Shown: one piece after another, positions 1-6,833 of the stretch
Numbering within the stretch: the first letter of the stretch is position 1
How the letters are laid out: each line of letters begins with the position of its first letter
Origin: Thermoplasmata archaeon
Lineage (GTDB): Archaea > Thermoplasmatota > Thermoplasmata > Thermoplasmatales > Thermoplasmataceae
Length of the DNA stretch: 11,520 bases
Direction: 5' to 3'
NCBI GenBank assembly: GCA_021802365.1
Contig: JAKAAJ010000034.1
Span: 1-11,520 of the forward strand
Made by a program: the position numbers and the translations under genes
Notes under the pieces: model-generated
Told to the model about the DNA's origin: nothing
The model's input: the letters and a program-made list of their open reading frames with translations, nothing else
The model's database searches: none

Positions 1-1034
1 TCCTCAACATTCCTCGGAGCCAGGACTATTCTCTGGAAATCACCCTGGGATGCCCCAAGGACAAGGTTAAGGTCGCCCTGTTCTGTCTTGGTTGGGAGGC
101 CAGTTGATGGGCCTGCCCGCTGAGATTCGTATACAACAAGAGGTACTTCCATCATTCCTGCCATACCCAGTGCTTCAACCATCAACGAGAAACCTCCACC
201 AGAGGAGCCTGTCATGGCCCTGACACCGGCATAGTTTGCACCTATGGCCATATTAATTGCTGAAATCTCATCTTCCGGGATCTTAACAAAAATTCCGAAA
301 TCTTTCTGATGTGATGCGAGATAGTGAAGGGCAGATGAGGCTGGTGTCATAGGGTATCCAACGTACATTTTGAGTCCTGCATTGACTGCGCCAAGACCCA
401 GTGTCTCTCCCCCACTCATCAGATAGTATTTCTTGTTGGAGGTTTTCAGTTTGATCGGCAGCTTTTTGAAATTTGCCTTGTAGTATTCATATCCCTCTTT
501 GGCAGCATTTACATTCTGCTCCGCAATCTCCCCCTTGTTTCCGAACTGGTCTCTTATAACTCCTGCAAGCGTTTCAAAATCAATACCTATAGAAGCCATT
601 GCCGCCCCTATGGCAACTGTGTTCTTCATAAGGGCATTCTTGCTGTGTTTTGAGGCTATTTCATTAAGAGGCATCTCAACGTAGTCAAGATCATACTTCT
701 GGAAATTAGTGAGCCCCTTGTCAAAAATTGCAACTCCATCCTTTGTCAGCGGGGATGCTCCGCCTTCATTTATTGAGGGGTTAGTATGCCTTTCAAGAGC
801 ATCCTTGTTCAATGCTATTAAAACATCAAGCCCATCACCCTGGGACTTTACCTTTCTGTCACTGGCCCTTATCTGATACCAGCTCTGTCCACCTCTTATG
901 ATGCTTTGATAATAATTGTAGGTGTTTACATGGAGACCTATTCTTGTAAAAGTCTTTGCTATAATGAGGCCAGCTGATTGCACACCGTCTCCGGCAGCCC
1001 CTCCGACCCTTATAACTACCTCATCAGTTTTCAT
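1..1034 (-). CDS. korA: 2-oxoacid:ferredoxin oxidoreductase, fused gamma-alpha subunit (N-terminal part; runs off the left edge)
   Basis: Catalyses ferredoxin-linked oxidative decarboxylation of a 2-oxoacid (2-oxoglutarate, pyruvate or a branched-chain acid) to the acyl-CoA, together with a thiamine-diphosphate beta subunit, in the cytoplasm. The frame is open from the ATG at 1034 to the window edge (344 residues). Residues 1-185 form the gamma domain, starting with VIRVGGAAGDGVQSAG and including IIRGGQSWYQIRAS. The alpha domain begins near 203; YPMTPASS (227-234) corresponds to the family's YPITPSS motif, followed by PEDEISAIN (253-261), TGSSGGGFS (275-283) and RAGPSTGLPTKTEQGD (306-321). 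The gamma-before-alpha fusion is the arrangement of archaeal KorA-type enzymes. The C-terminal portion lies outside; a beta-subunit gene would be expected just downstream, also outside. It is divergent from the lyase at 1169. The family is certain; which 2-oxoacid is used cannot be decided here, so the symbol is a family label. Confidence 0.92.
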   Translation of the reverse strand, partial: MKTDEVVIRVGGAAGDGVQSAGLIIAKTFTRIGLHVNTYNYYQSIIRGGQSWYQIRASDRKVKSQGDGLDVLIALNKDALERHTNPSINEGGASPLTKDGVAIFDKGLTNFQKYDLDYVEMPLNEIASKHSKNALMKNTVAIGAAMASIGIDFETLAGVIRDQFGNKGEIAEQNVNAAKEGYEYYKANFKKLPIKLKTSNKKYYLMSGGETLGLGAVNAGLKMYVGYPMTPASSALHYLASHQKDFGIFVKIPEDEISAINMAIGANYAGVRAMTGSSGGGFSLMVEALGMAGMMEVPLVVYESQRAGPSTGLPTKTEQGDLNLVLGASQGDFQRIVLAPRNVE

Positions 1035-1168
1035 GATAAATCACTACTGTATTTCCCAAGTCTATTAAGCATTTTTTCTTGTTATAGTATAATGAGAATT
1101 TCCCGCACAGGTTCACTTATCTGATATTGATTTCATAATGAATTAATATCTATCAGAAATATCCATGC
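1035..1168. promoter_or_regulatory. Divergent promoter region between the 2-oxoacid oxidoreductase and the aspartase-like gene
   Basis: A 134-bp AT-rich spacer between two divergent start codons. For the minus-strand gene, GCTTAATAGA (1061-1070 read on the minus strand) lies about 30 bp upstream of the ATG at 1034, a fitting place for an archaeal TATA box of a nearly leaderless mRNA. For the plus-strand gene, AATTAATATC (1141-1150) is centred about 24 bp upstream of the ATG at 1169, and no Shine-Dalgarno sequence precedes that ATG. Two dyads lie here: the odd palindrome TTATAGTATAA (1082-1092), and GATATTGATT / AATTAATATC (1123-1132 and 1141-1150, 9 of 10 positions paired), which covers the second TATA candidate. 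The box assignments are inference from position and composition. Confidence 0.4.
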
Positions 1169-2542
1169 ATGTCGAGAAAAGAGCATGATGTCATAGGGGA
1201 GGTTGAAATTGCCGACCAGTACTATTATGGAATCAACACTCTCAGGGCCAGGGATAATTTCAGAATAACCGGGGAGACCGCTGACTCTGACCACATAGAT
1301 TCCATCACTGCAATAAAGATGGCAGCTGCCATTGCCAACAATAAAGGAGGATGGCTCCCAAAGGACAAAGCTGATGCAATTGTTGCTGCCTGCAGGGAGA
1401 TACTTGATGGCAAACACCATGACCAGTTCATAATTGACAAATTTCAGGCAGGAGCCGGCACCTCATACAATATGAATGCCAATGAGGTTATAGCCAATCT
1501 CGCCCTTGAGCATGCAGGAAAGAAGAAAGGTGAATACAGCTTCATACATCCAAATGATCATGTGAACATGAGCCAGTCCACCAATGATGTTTATCCAACT
1601 CTGATAAGAGTTGTATCTTACAGGAAGGGCAATAAGGTGTTGGAGGAACTTGACCTTTTAATTAGAAGCCTCCAGAAGAAATCGAAGGAGTTTCAGCATG
1701 TTATAAAGACCGGCAGAACTCACCTTCAGGACGCCGCACCAGTAACATTTGGGCTTGAGATTTCTGCATGGGCATATACGCTTGAAAAAGGAAAAAAGGC
1801 TTTGGAACAGGCCCTTGACTACATACTTGAGCTGAACATAGGAGGTACCGCAGTAGGCACTGGTATCAACACTTCACCGGGTTATCAGGATTCCGTTGTG
1901 GAAGAGATATCAAAAATAACCGGTCACAGTTTCAGGAAGAGCTATAATCTGCCTGGAATAATGGAATTTATGTCAGATTTCTCAAGGCTTATGGGTGCAG
2001 TAACAGATATTGCCCTTGATCTTACAAAGATATCCAATGACATAAGGCTTCTTTATTCGGGACCAGGCGCCGGCATCCATGAGATCAGAATTCCAGCAGT
2101 GCAGCAGGGCTCCTCCATTATGCCCGGAAAGATAAATCCCTCAATAGCAGAGGCTATGAATATGATATGTCACTCCATAATGGGTGCCCAACAAGCCCTA
2201 AATGTGTCCGTTCAGGCTGGACAGCTTGAACTCAACGTGATGATGCCACATATTGATTTTGAGCTGACCAGGTCAGAAGACCTTTTAGCCAATGGAATGA
2301 GGATGTTCAGAACAAAACTCATAGATGGACTGGAGGCCGATGAGGAAGTATGTAAAGAACATCTCAGCAGAAGCTTCGGTTCCGCTGCTCTGATGAACCC
2401 ATACCTTGGTTATGATACTGTTGCAAAGATAGTAAAGGAGGCGGTAGAAACAGGGAAATCAATCAAGGAACTGGCATTAAAGACAGGAAAAATTGATGAG
2501 AAAAAATTTGAAGAGATAATGGCTTCAGGCATTCCCAAATAG
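1169..2542 (+). CDS. aspA: Aspartate ammonia-lyase (aspartase/fumarase superfamily; fumarase II is the alternative)
   Basis: Predicted to deaminate L-aspartate to fumarate and ammonia as a cytoplasmic homotetramer. The 457 residues span the whole superfamily fold. Visible motifs are GAGTSYNMNANEV (95-107), HVNMSQSTNDVYPT (131-144), GRTHLQDA (182-189) and the signature loop GSSIMPGKINP (314-324). From what is known of Bacillus aspartase, substrate-binding Thr, Ser-Thr-Asn, Thr-His, catalytic Ser, Lys and Asn correspond here to T98, S137-T138-N139, T184-H185, S315, K321 and N323. Class II fumarases usually read GTQ-NMN and SQSSND, whereas this protein has GTS-NMN and SQSTND as in aspartases; the HHDQF and GQLELNV segments also look aspartase-like. 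MPGK in the loop occurs in fumarases and in Bacillus-type aspartases, so it does not discriminate. The ATG at 1169 has no clear ribosome site, consistent with a leaderless transcript. The superfamily is certain; aspartase over fumarase is probable. Confidence 0.8.
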   Translation: MSRKEHDVIGEVEIADQYYYGINTLRARDNFRITGETADSDHIDSITAIKMAAAIANNKGGWLPKDKADAIVAACREILDGKHHDQFIIDKFQAGAGTSYNMNANEVIANLALEHAGKKKGEYSFIHPNDHVNMSQSTNDVYPTLIRVVSYRKGNKVLEELDLLIRSLQKKSKEFQHVIKTGRTHLQDAAPVTFGLEISAWAYTLEKGKKALEQALDYILELNIGGTAVGTGINTSPGYQDSVVEEISKITGHSFRKSYNLPGIMEFMSDFSRLMGAVTDIALDLTKISNDIRLLYSGPGAGIHEIRIPAVQQGSSIMPGKINPSIAEAMNMICHSIMGAQQALNVSVQAGQLELNVMMPHIDFELTRSEDLLANGMRMFRTKLIDGLEADEEVCKEHLSRSFGSAALMNPYLGYDTVAKIVKEAVETGKSIKELALKTGKIDEKKFEEIMASGIPK

Positions 2543-2550
2543 GTCTGCTG

Positions 2551-3756
2551 ATGAGGATATATTTCGAATCTTATGGATGCACCCTCAACAAGTCAGAGGC
2601 GGGTCTCTATGTCAACAGCCTCCTTAAGGACGGGTCCACAATAGTAGATAACCCAGCCGATGCTGATCTAAGCGTTATATCAACATGTGTGGTGATAAAA
2701 CACACAGAGAGCAGGATGCTTTCAAGGATACAGGAGCTTTCATCTGTTTCGAAGGTCAGGGTAATGGGATGCCTGCCACCAGTTAGTGGGGGAACTCTTG
2801 ATTCTGAGGCCATAGAAGTCCTTCATCCAAGGGAGATGCGTTCATTCTACTACGGTGCACTCGATGACATTGAGATAAGGGAGCCTTCACTGTTTGACGG
2901 AATACCCATAAACCAGGGTTGCACAGGGAATTGCAACTTCTGTATTTCTAGGGTTGCAAGGGGAAAACTCCTTTCCCGCCCCGTAAATAAAATAACCAGC
3001 CAGGTCAGAATGCAGCTGGAAAGGAACATAGGCGAGGTGCGTATAAGCTCGCTTGACACTGCTGCATACGGAAAGGATACAGGCGTCAGGCTTCCAGACC
3101 TCATAAGGGCCATATGCTCTATTGAAGGAGATTTCATGCTTAGAATTGGAATGATGGAGCCACGAAATACCTATGAAATAGTCGACGATCTGATGGATTC
3201 TTATTCAGATTCTAAGGTGTTTAAGTTCCTGCACCTGCCTGTACAGAGTGGCGATGATAGAATCCTTGATTCCATGAACAGAGAGTACAAACTGGATGAA
3301 TTTCTCAAGACAGTTGAAAAATTCAGGAAATCCTATCCTGATGGGACACTATCCACGGACATAATTTCCGGCTACCCAGATGATGATGAGGAAAGTTTCA
3401 ACAACACCCTTAAAATGCTTGAACTGACCAGGCCTGAGATAATCAACATAACAAGATTTTCCCCCAGACAGTATACCAGGGATTTTAACAGGAAGCTGCC
3501 AGATTCCGGCCGGATTAAAAGATGGACCTCCGAATATACAGAAATGCACAGGAATATCATTAGACAGAAAATGGAAAGCCTCCATGGAAGAATTGAGAGT
3601 ATTTTCCTTACTGAGAAAGTAAAGGATCATACAACAATGGGAAGGGACCAGTCCTACAGGGCTGTTGTTGTTCCAGGTGACCTACCCCTGTATTCGAGAA
3701 TTGATGTTGAGATTGTGGAACACGGCAGTACCTATCTGATAGGAAAGCCCATCTAA
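2551..3756 (+). CDS. mtaB: tRNA (N6-threonylcarbamoyladenosine-37) methylthiotransferase, archaeal MtaB type
   Basis: Radical-SAM enzyme that adds a methylthio group at C2 of t6A37 in ANN-decoding tRNAs. All three domains are present. The N-terminal UPF0004 domain carries C10, C46 and C74, expected to hold the auxiliary [4Fe-4S] cluster. The radical-SAM core has CTGNCNFC (C124, C128, C131) for the SAM-binding cluster, then LHLPVQSGDDRIL (227-239) and STDIISGYPDD (268-278). A C-terminal TRAM RNA-binding domain covers roughly 340-401. The linker from C74 to C124 is shorter than in bacterial MiaB, as far as I can recall. The start is 8 bp after the lyase stop; TAGGT at that stop may serve as a weak ribosome site, suggesting one operon. 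The stop overlaps the dph2 stop on the other strand. The methylthiotransferase family is certain; t6A as substrate is inferred from the archaeal context. Confidence 0.9.
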   Translation: MRIYFESYGCTLNKSEAGLYVNSLLKDGSTIVDNPADADLSVISTCVVIKHTESRMLSRIQELSSVSKVRVMGCLPPVSGGTLDSEAIEVLHPREMRSFYYGALDDIEIREPSLFDGIPINQGCTGNCNFCISRVARGKLLSRPVNKITSQVRMQLERNIGEVRISSLDTAAYGKDTGVRLPDLIRAICSIEGDFMLRIGMMEPRNTYEIVDDLMDSYSDSKVFKFLHLPVQSGDDRILDSMNREYKLDEFLKTVEKFRKSYPDGTLSTDIISGYPDDDEESFNNTLKMLELTRPEIINITRFSPRQYTRDFNRKLPDSGRIKRWTSEYTEMHRNIIRQKMESLHGRIESIFLTEKVKDHTTMGRDQSYRAVVVPGDLPLYSRIDVEIVEHGSTYLIGKPI

Positions 3757-4757
3757 TTGATGGGGTCCACTGCTACAATTTCGTCCATAATGTATCTTGT
3801 GGGTTTCTTAATGCCAAATACCATCTGGAATTCCTGAGGAGTCAGGACAGGCATCTTGAACTTGTCTTCCTCATCAATTGGGACTCTTGGGCAACCGGTG
3901 AAGACAACTGCATCGCACATCATGTTTTCGAAGTCGGATGGCCTGGCCTCATTGGCCACAATCAGAACTGGATCAATGCCAATTTGCCTGGCCTGGGCCA
4001 TTATTGTCTCTGCGAGCCTCATCCTGTACTGTCCTATTTTGGAATCTACAACAACGAGCAACTTTTTTGCATCTCTTGCCTGATATATCCTGGCATACCT
4101 TTTCCTTAAAAATCTGTCTGTTTCAGCACTTATATCCTCTATTCCTCTTAAGTTAAGATCAAGAATGAACACTGGCTTTTCGGATGAGAGCTGTGTTCCA
4201 ATCCCATGAAACTTTCCGGTGCTCACGACCAGATAACAGTCCACCTCACCAGAAATTGAATGAGCTGCACTGAAATTGCATCCAAGAACCTGTCCAGGAT
4301 ACTTCATCCTGCTGTCCTGCTTCCCTATGACAGTACTGAATCCAAGCCTTTCCAGCTGGGTCTTAACCCTGTGCATCATATCCAGATACTGTATGGAGCA
4401 CAGGAGTCCTATTTTTCTGTACCCCTTATCTGAAAGTATCCCGTAGGCGGAGTCAGATATCTCTGGGAATTTCTCCATCCTCTTCTCTATAAATATAACC
4501 GGTCTGGGATATTTAATGTTGGGAATTTCGGAGTGGCCAAGCTGAACAATATAGTCCACTCCCTCATATACATCTTTATTGCCGATGTCGCATGCCCCGT
4601 AAAATGCTTCTGAGGTAACTATGACACTGAAATGTTTTGACAGTTCAGTGAAGTAGGAGAACACGTCAGGTTTAAGCCCATCAGGTAACTGCAATAGGAC
4701 CCTCTTGCCTCCGTTCTTTGTTATTTCCTCTATTGCACTGCTTAGATCTAGTTTCAA
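3753..4757 (-). CDS. dph2: Diphthamide synthase, 2-(3-amino-3-carboxypropyl)histidine synthase Dph2
   Basis: Carries out the first step of diphthamide synthesis: transfer of the 3-amino-3-carboxypropyl group from SAM to a histidine of elongation factor 2, through a non-canonical radical mechanism. Archaeal Dph2 is a homodimer with one [4Fe-4S] cluster per chain held by three cysteines, one from each of three similar domains. These are C56 (FYGACDIG), C160 (VLGCNFSA) and C289 (FTGCPRVP), close to the positions known for Pyrococcus Dph2 (59, 163, 287). The N terminus KRVLLQLPDGLKP (18-30) is typical. Length (334) is normal. The start is TTG at 4757: no ATG or GTG occurs in frame between it and the upstream in-frame TAA, and starting there gives the usual N-terminal length. 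It lies 34 bp after hutI, so may be co-transcribed. The stop overlaps the convergent mtaB stop by 4 bp. Confidence 0.93.
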   Translation of the reverse strand: MKLDLSSAIEEITKNGGKRVLLQLPDGLKPDVFSYFTELSKHFSVIVTSEAFYGACDIGNKDVYEGVDYIVQLGHSEIPNIKYPRPVIFIEKRMEKFPEISDSAYGILSDKGYRKIGLLCSIQYLDMMHRVKTQLERLGFSTVIGKQDSRMKYPGQVLGCNFSAAHSISGEVDCYLVVSTGKFHGIGTQLSSEKPVFILDLNLRGIEDISAETDRFLRKRYARIYQARDAKKLLVVVDSKIGQYRMRLAETIMAQARQIGIDPVLIVANEARPSDFENMMCDAVVFTGCPRVPIDEEDKFKMPVLTPQEFQMVFGIKKPTRYIMDEIVAVDPIN

Positions 4758-4791
4758 TGCCCACTCATCACTATTAAGAATTTAACAGATT

Positions 4792-6048
4792 CTAATAAAA
4801 CGAACCGTTGTCATTGTAAATTATCTCTCCTCCCCTAATAACTCTGGAAATCATTCTGGAGCCGTAACGGTAAGGTATTTCCCTGTAGTCCGCTGCATTC
4901 AGTATGATCAGGTCAGCCGATTTTCCGGGTTCAATTGAGCCTATTTTATTATTCTCCCCCAGTGAGAATGCTCCATTTATCGTGGCAGCAGATAGGGCTG
5001 CTTCGATTGAAATGCCACAGTATCTCACTGCAAGGTATATTGCAAACAGCATGCTTGTATTTCCAGAAACTGGTGAACAGTCAGTGGATATTGAGAATGG
5101 GACCTGGTTCTCATAGAACATTCCAATATCCGGATATTTGCCATCTTTGATGTTGAATGCAGTTATAGGAAGGAAATTCGCAACTGCGCCCGAAGCCTTT
5201 ATCCTTTCCATGCCTGCCTTATCTGTTTCAAGGAGGTGATCAACGGATGCCACTTTCTGACCATTAAGAAGAGTGAGACAACCTATATTGGCAAGTTCAT
5301 CTGCATGCAAGCGTAATTCAAACCCCATGGATGATGCGGCCCCGAAAAACCTCTCAGTGGACTCCTTTGAAAATGCACCTTTATCACAGAACGAGTCTGC
5401 AAATCTTGCCTTTCCCCTGAATAGAGGAAGCATTTTGCCCAGAACCATTTCCAGATAAGAGGATTCTGTCATTCCCTTTGGAATGGCATGCAATGGAAGG
5501 AAGGTCTTTGAAACCCCAATTATGCCAGTTGCAGATATCCTGTCCATTACTCGCAGCATTTTCATCTCGCTTTCCGTTTCTAGACCGTAACCTGTCTTCA
5601 TTTCCATGAAAGTGGTGCCTGTTGATATGGCATCTCTGACCCTTTCAAGGCTCTGCCGGAATATTGTATCCTCATCTGTATCCCGGGTATCCTGAACTGT
5701 TCTGTATATTCCGTTCCCGGAGTTGAGGATCTCAAGGTAAGTCCTGCCCTGAAGCTTCTGATAGAATTCTTCATGCCTTGAGCCACCGTATACTATGTGT
5801 GTATGAGAGTCCACAAAACCAGGCATTATCACCTTGCCCGTCGCTTCTATGACTTCTGGATTCTCGGAAGATATGAATGAGTCCAGGCGGCTGTCTGGAA
5901 TTATATCTCTTATCTTTGAACCATCAATTACGACTGATACGCCATTCTTGATGGACAGTGACTCCATGGATTTTCCTGAAAGGGGTTTCCAGCCTGAACC
6001 CTCCATTGTCAGGATCTGGGAAGCGCCTGTTATGACCTTAAGGGGCAT
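4792..6048 (-). CDS. hutI: Imidazolonepropionase (histidine degradation)
   Basis: Hydrolyses 4-imidazolone-5-propanoate to N-formimino-glutamate, the third step of histidine catabolism; cytoplasmic metal-dependent amidohydrolase. At 418 residues the length is normal. The metal ligands of the family are visible: H82 and H84 in VDSHTH, H248 in LHADE and D323 in STDCSP; Bacillus HutI has the equivalents at 80, 82, 249 and 324. Other family segments are YGGSRHEEF (87-95), STGTTFMEMKTGYGLE (142-157), TFLPLHAIP (182-190; usually TFLGAHAVP) and VDHLLE (269-274). The C terminus PGKSADLIIL (374-383) is the usual amidohydrolase closing strand. The ATG at 6048 directly follows an in-frame TGA, so no longer start exists. 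It is 46 bp after the A24 peptidase stop. No hutU, hutH or formiminoglutamate hydrolase gene is in view, so the rest of the pathway must be elsewhere. Confidence 0.94.
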   Translation of the reverse strand: MPLKVITGASQILTMEGSGWKPLSGKSMESLSIKNGVSVVIDGSKIRDIIPDSRLDSFISSENPEVIEATGKVIMPGFVDSHTHIVYGGSRHEEFYQKLQGRTYLEILNSGNGIYRTVQDTRDTDEDTIFRQSLERVRDAISTGTTFMEMKTGYGLETESEMKMLRVMDRISATGIIGVSKTFLPLHAIPKGMTESSYLEMVLGKMLPLFRGKARFADSFCDKGAFSKESTERFFGAASSMGFELRLHADELANIGCLTLLNGQKVASVDHLLETDKAGMERIKASGAVANFLPITAFNIKDGKYPDIGMFYENQVPFSISTDCSPVSGNTSMLFAIYLAVRYCGISIEAALSAATINGAFSLGENNKIGSIEPGKSADLIILNAADYREIPYRYGSRMISRVIRGGEIIYNDNGSFY

Positions 6049-6094
6049 TCATTCTCTTCATGGTCATTTGGGTTAATTTCTTTTGGCTTCCAAT

Positions 6095-6832
6095 TCAGAT
6101 GAAAATAGAACCAAATATAATGAAGAGAAAGAAACCGGCCGCAACGGGAATTAGGAAAGGAACCCTGTATACAAGGTATTCGCCTGAGCCCCTTTTCCTT
6201 TTGGCGAAGGCAATACCTGCTGCACTTTCAGCATCCCTGCTATATGGAATCCTAAATCCAGTTGCCCCGAATTTACGGAATGCAGAGGATATATGTATGA
6301 ATTCAGCAAGAAGAAAAACAAGAGATGCAAGCACAATATAGAACAGTATGAAAACACCATTGGCAATAAGCCCATCAAGGGCAATGACACCCCTGAGTAG
6401 AGAGACGTTCACACCCGTAAATGAGAAAATTAAGGAAATTATTCCCTTCGTGTCTCCTATTCCGAAAAGCGTCTGTCTGAATCCTGTTATGAAAATAAGA
6501 GCGATTATAAAGAATTCAAAACCATAGATTGGATATGAACTCAATGATGCTATAATTATTGCTCCAATCATCATCAGAACCCCAGAGATAATGTATCCGT
6601 AAGAGGATGGCCTCAGAAATGACAGAACGAAAGCTGCCACACCAAGAAGAATGAAGATGGGCGGACTGGATATCAGTATATTTATCACCACCCCGATCAC
6701 AATAATTGGAACGAAAAGAAATGGATTAACTGACCTTTTTCTTGAATCCCTCTCCGCTCCATAAATTAGGGAAATGGCCGTAACTAAAATCAGTAGAGAT
6801 ACAGCAATTGTGCCTGTTTGCTCAGATATCAT
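6095..6832 (-). CDS. A24-family prepilin/pre-archaellin-type peptidase (membrane aspartyl protease)
   Basis: Polytopic membrane protein of 245 residues with about eight hydrophobic segments (near 8-25, 36-54, 58-74, 79-98, 103-119, 129-145, 155-180 and 223-244). Two features identify the family: an acidic-basic loop after the first helix, ERDSRKRSVNPF (27-38), equivalent to the D-x-R-x-x-x-P-N region, and GIGDTKG (124-130), the GxGDxK motif. D29 and D127 are the presumed catalytic aspartates on the cytoplasmic face. Such enzymes cleave class III signal peptides of archaellins and type IV pilins. A positively charged soluble segment (181-222) before the last helix is unusual for small FlaK/PibD proteins. 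The ATG lies 1 bp after the TGA of the upstream dehydrogenase, implying translational coupling. No pilin, ATPase or archaellum gene is visible, so the substrate is unknown. The function is inferred from the two aspartate motifs. Confidence 0.72.
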   Translation of the reverse strand: MISEQTGTIAVSLLILVTAISLIYGAERDSRKRSVNPFLFVPIIVIGVVINILISSPPIFILLGVAAFVLSFLRPSSYGYIISGVLMMIGAIIIASLSSYPIYGFEFFIIALIFITGFRQTLFGIGDTKGIISLIFSFTGVNVSLLRGVIALDGLIANGVFILFYIVLASLVFLLAEFIHISSAFRKFGATGFRIPYSRDAESAAGIAFAKRKRGSGEYLVYRVPFLIPVAAGFFLFIIFGSIFI

Positions 6833-6833
6833 T

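Noticed and set aside
1133..1440. Minus-strand open frames opposite the start of the aspartase-like gene
   Set aside because: They run through the conserved N-terminal coding sequence of the lyase and into the divergent promoter, with no motif of their own.
6060..6341. Plus-strand open frame of 93 codons opposite the end of the A24 peptidase gene
   Set aside because: It is antisense to a coherent hydrophobic protein with family motifs, and its own translation shows no family pattern.
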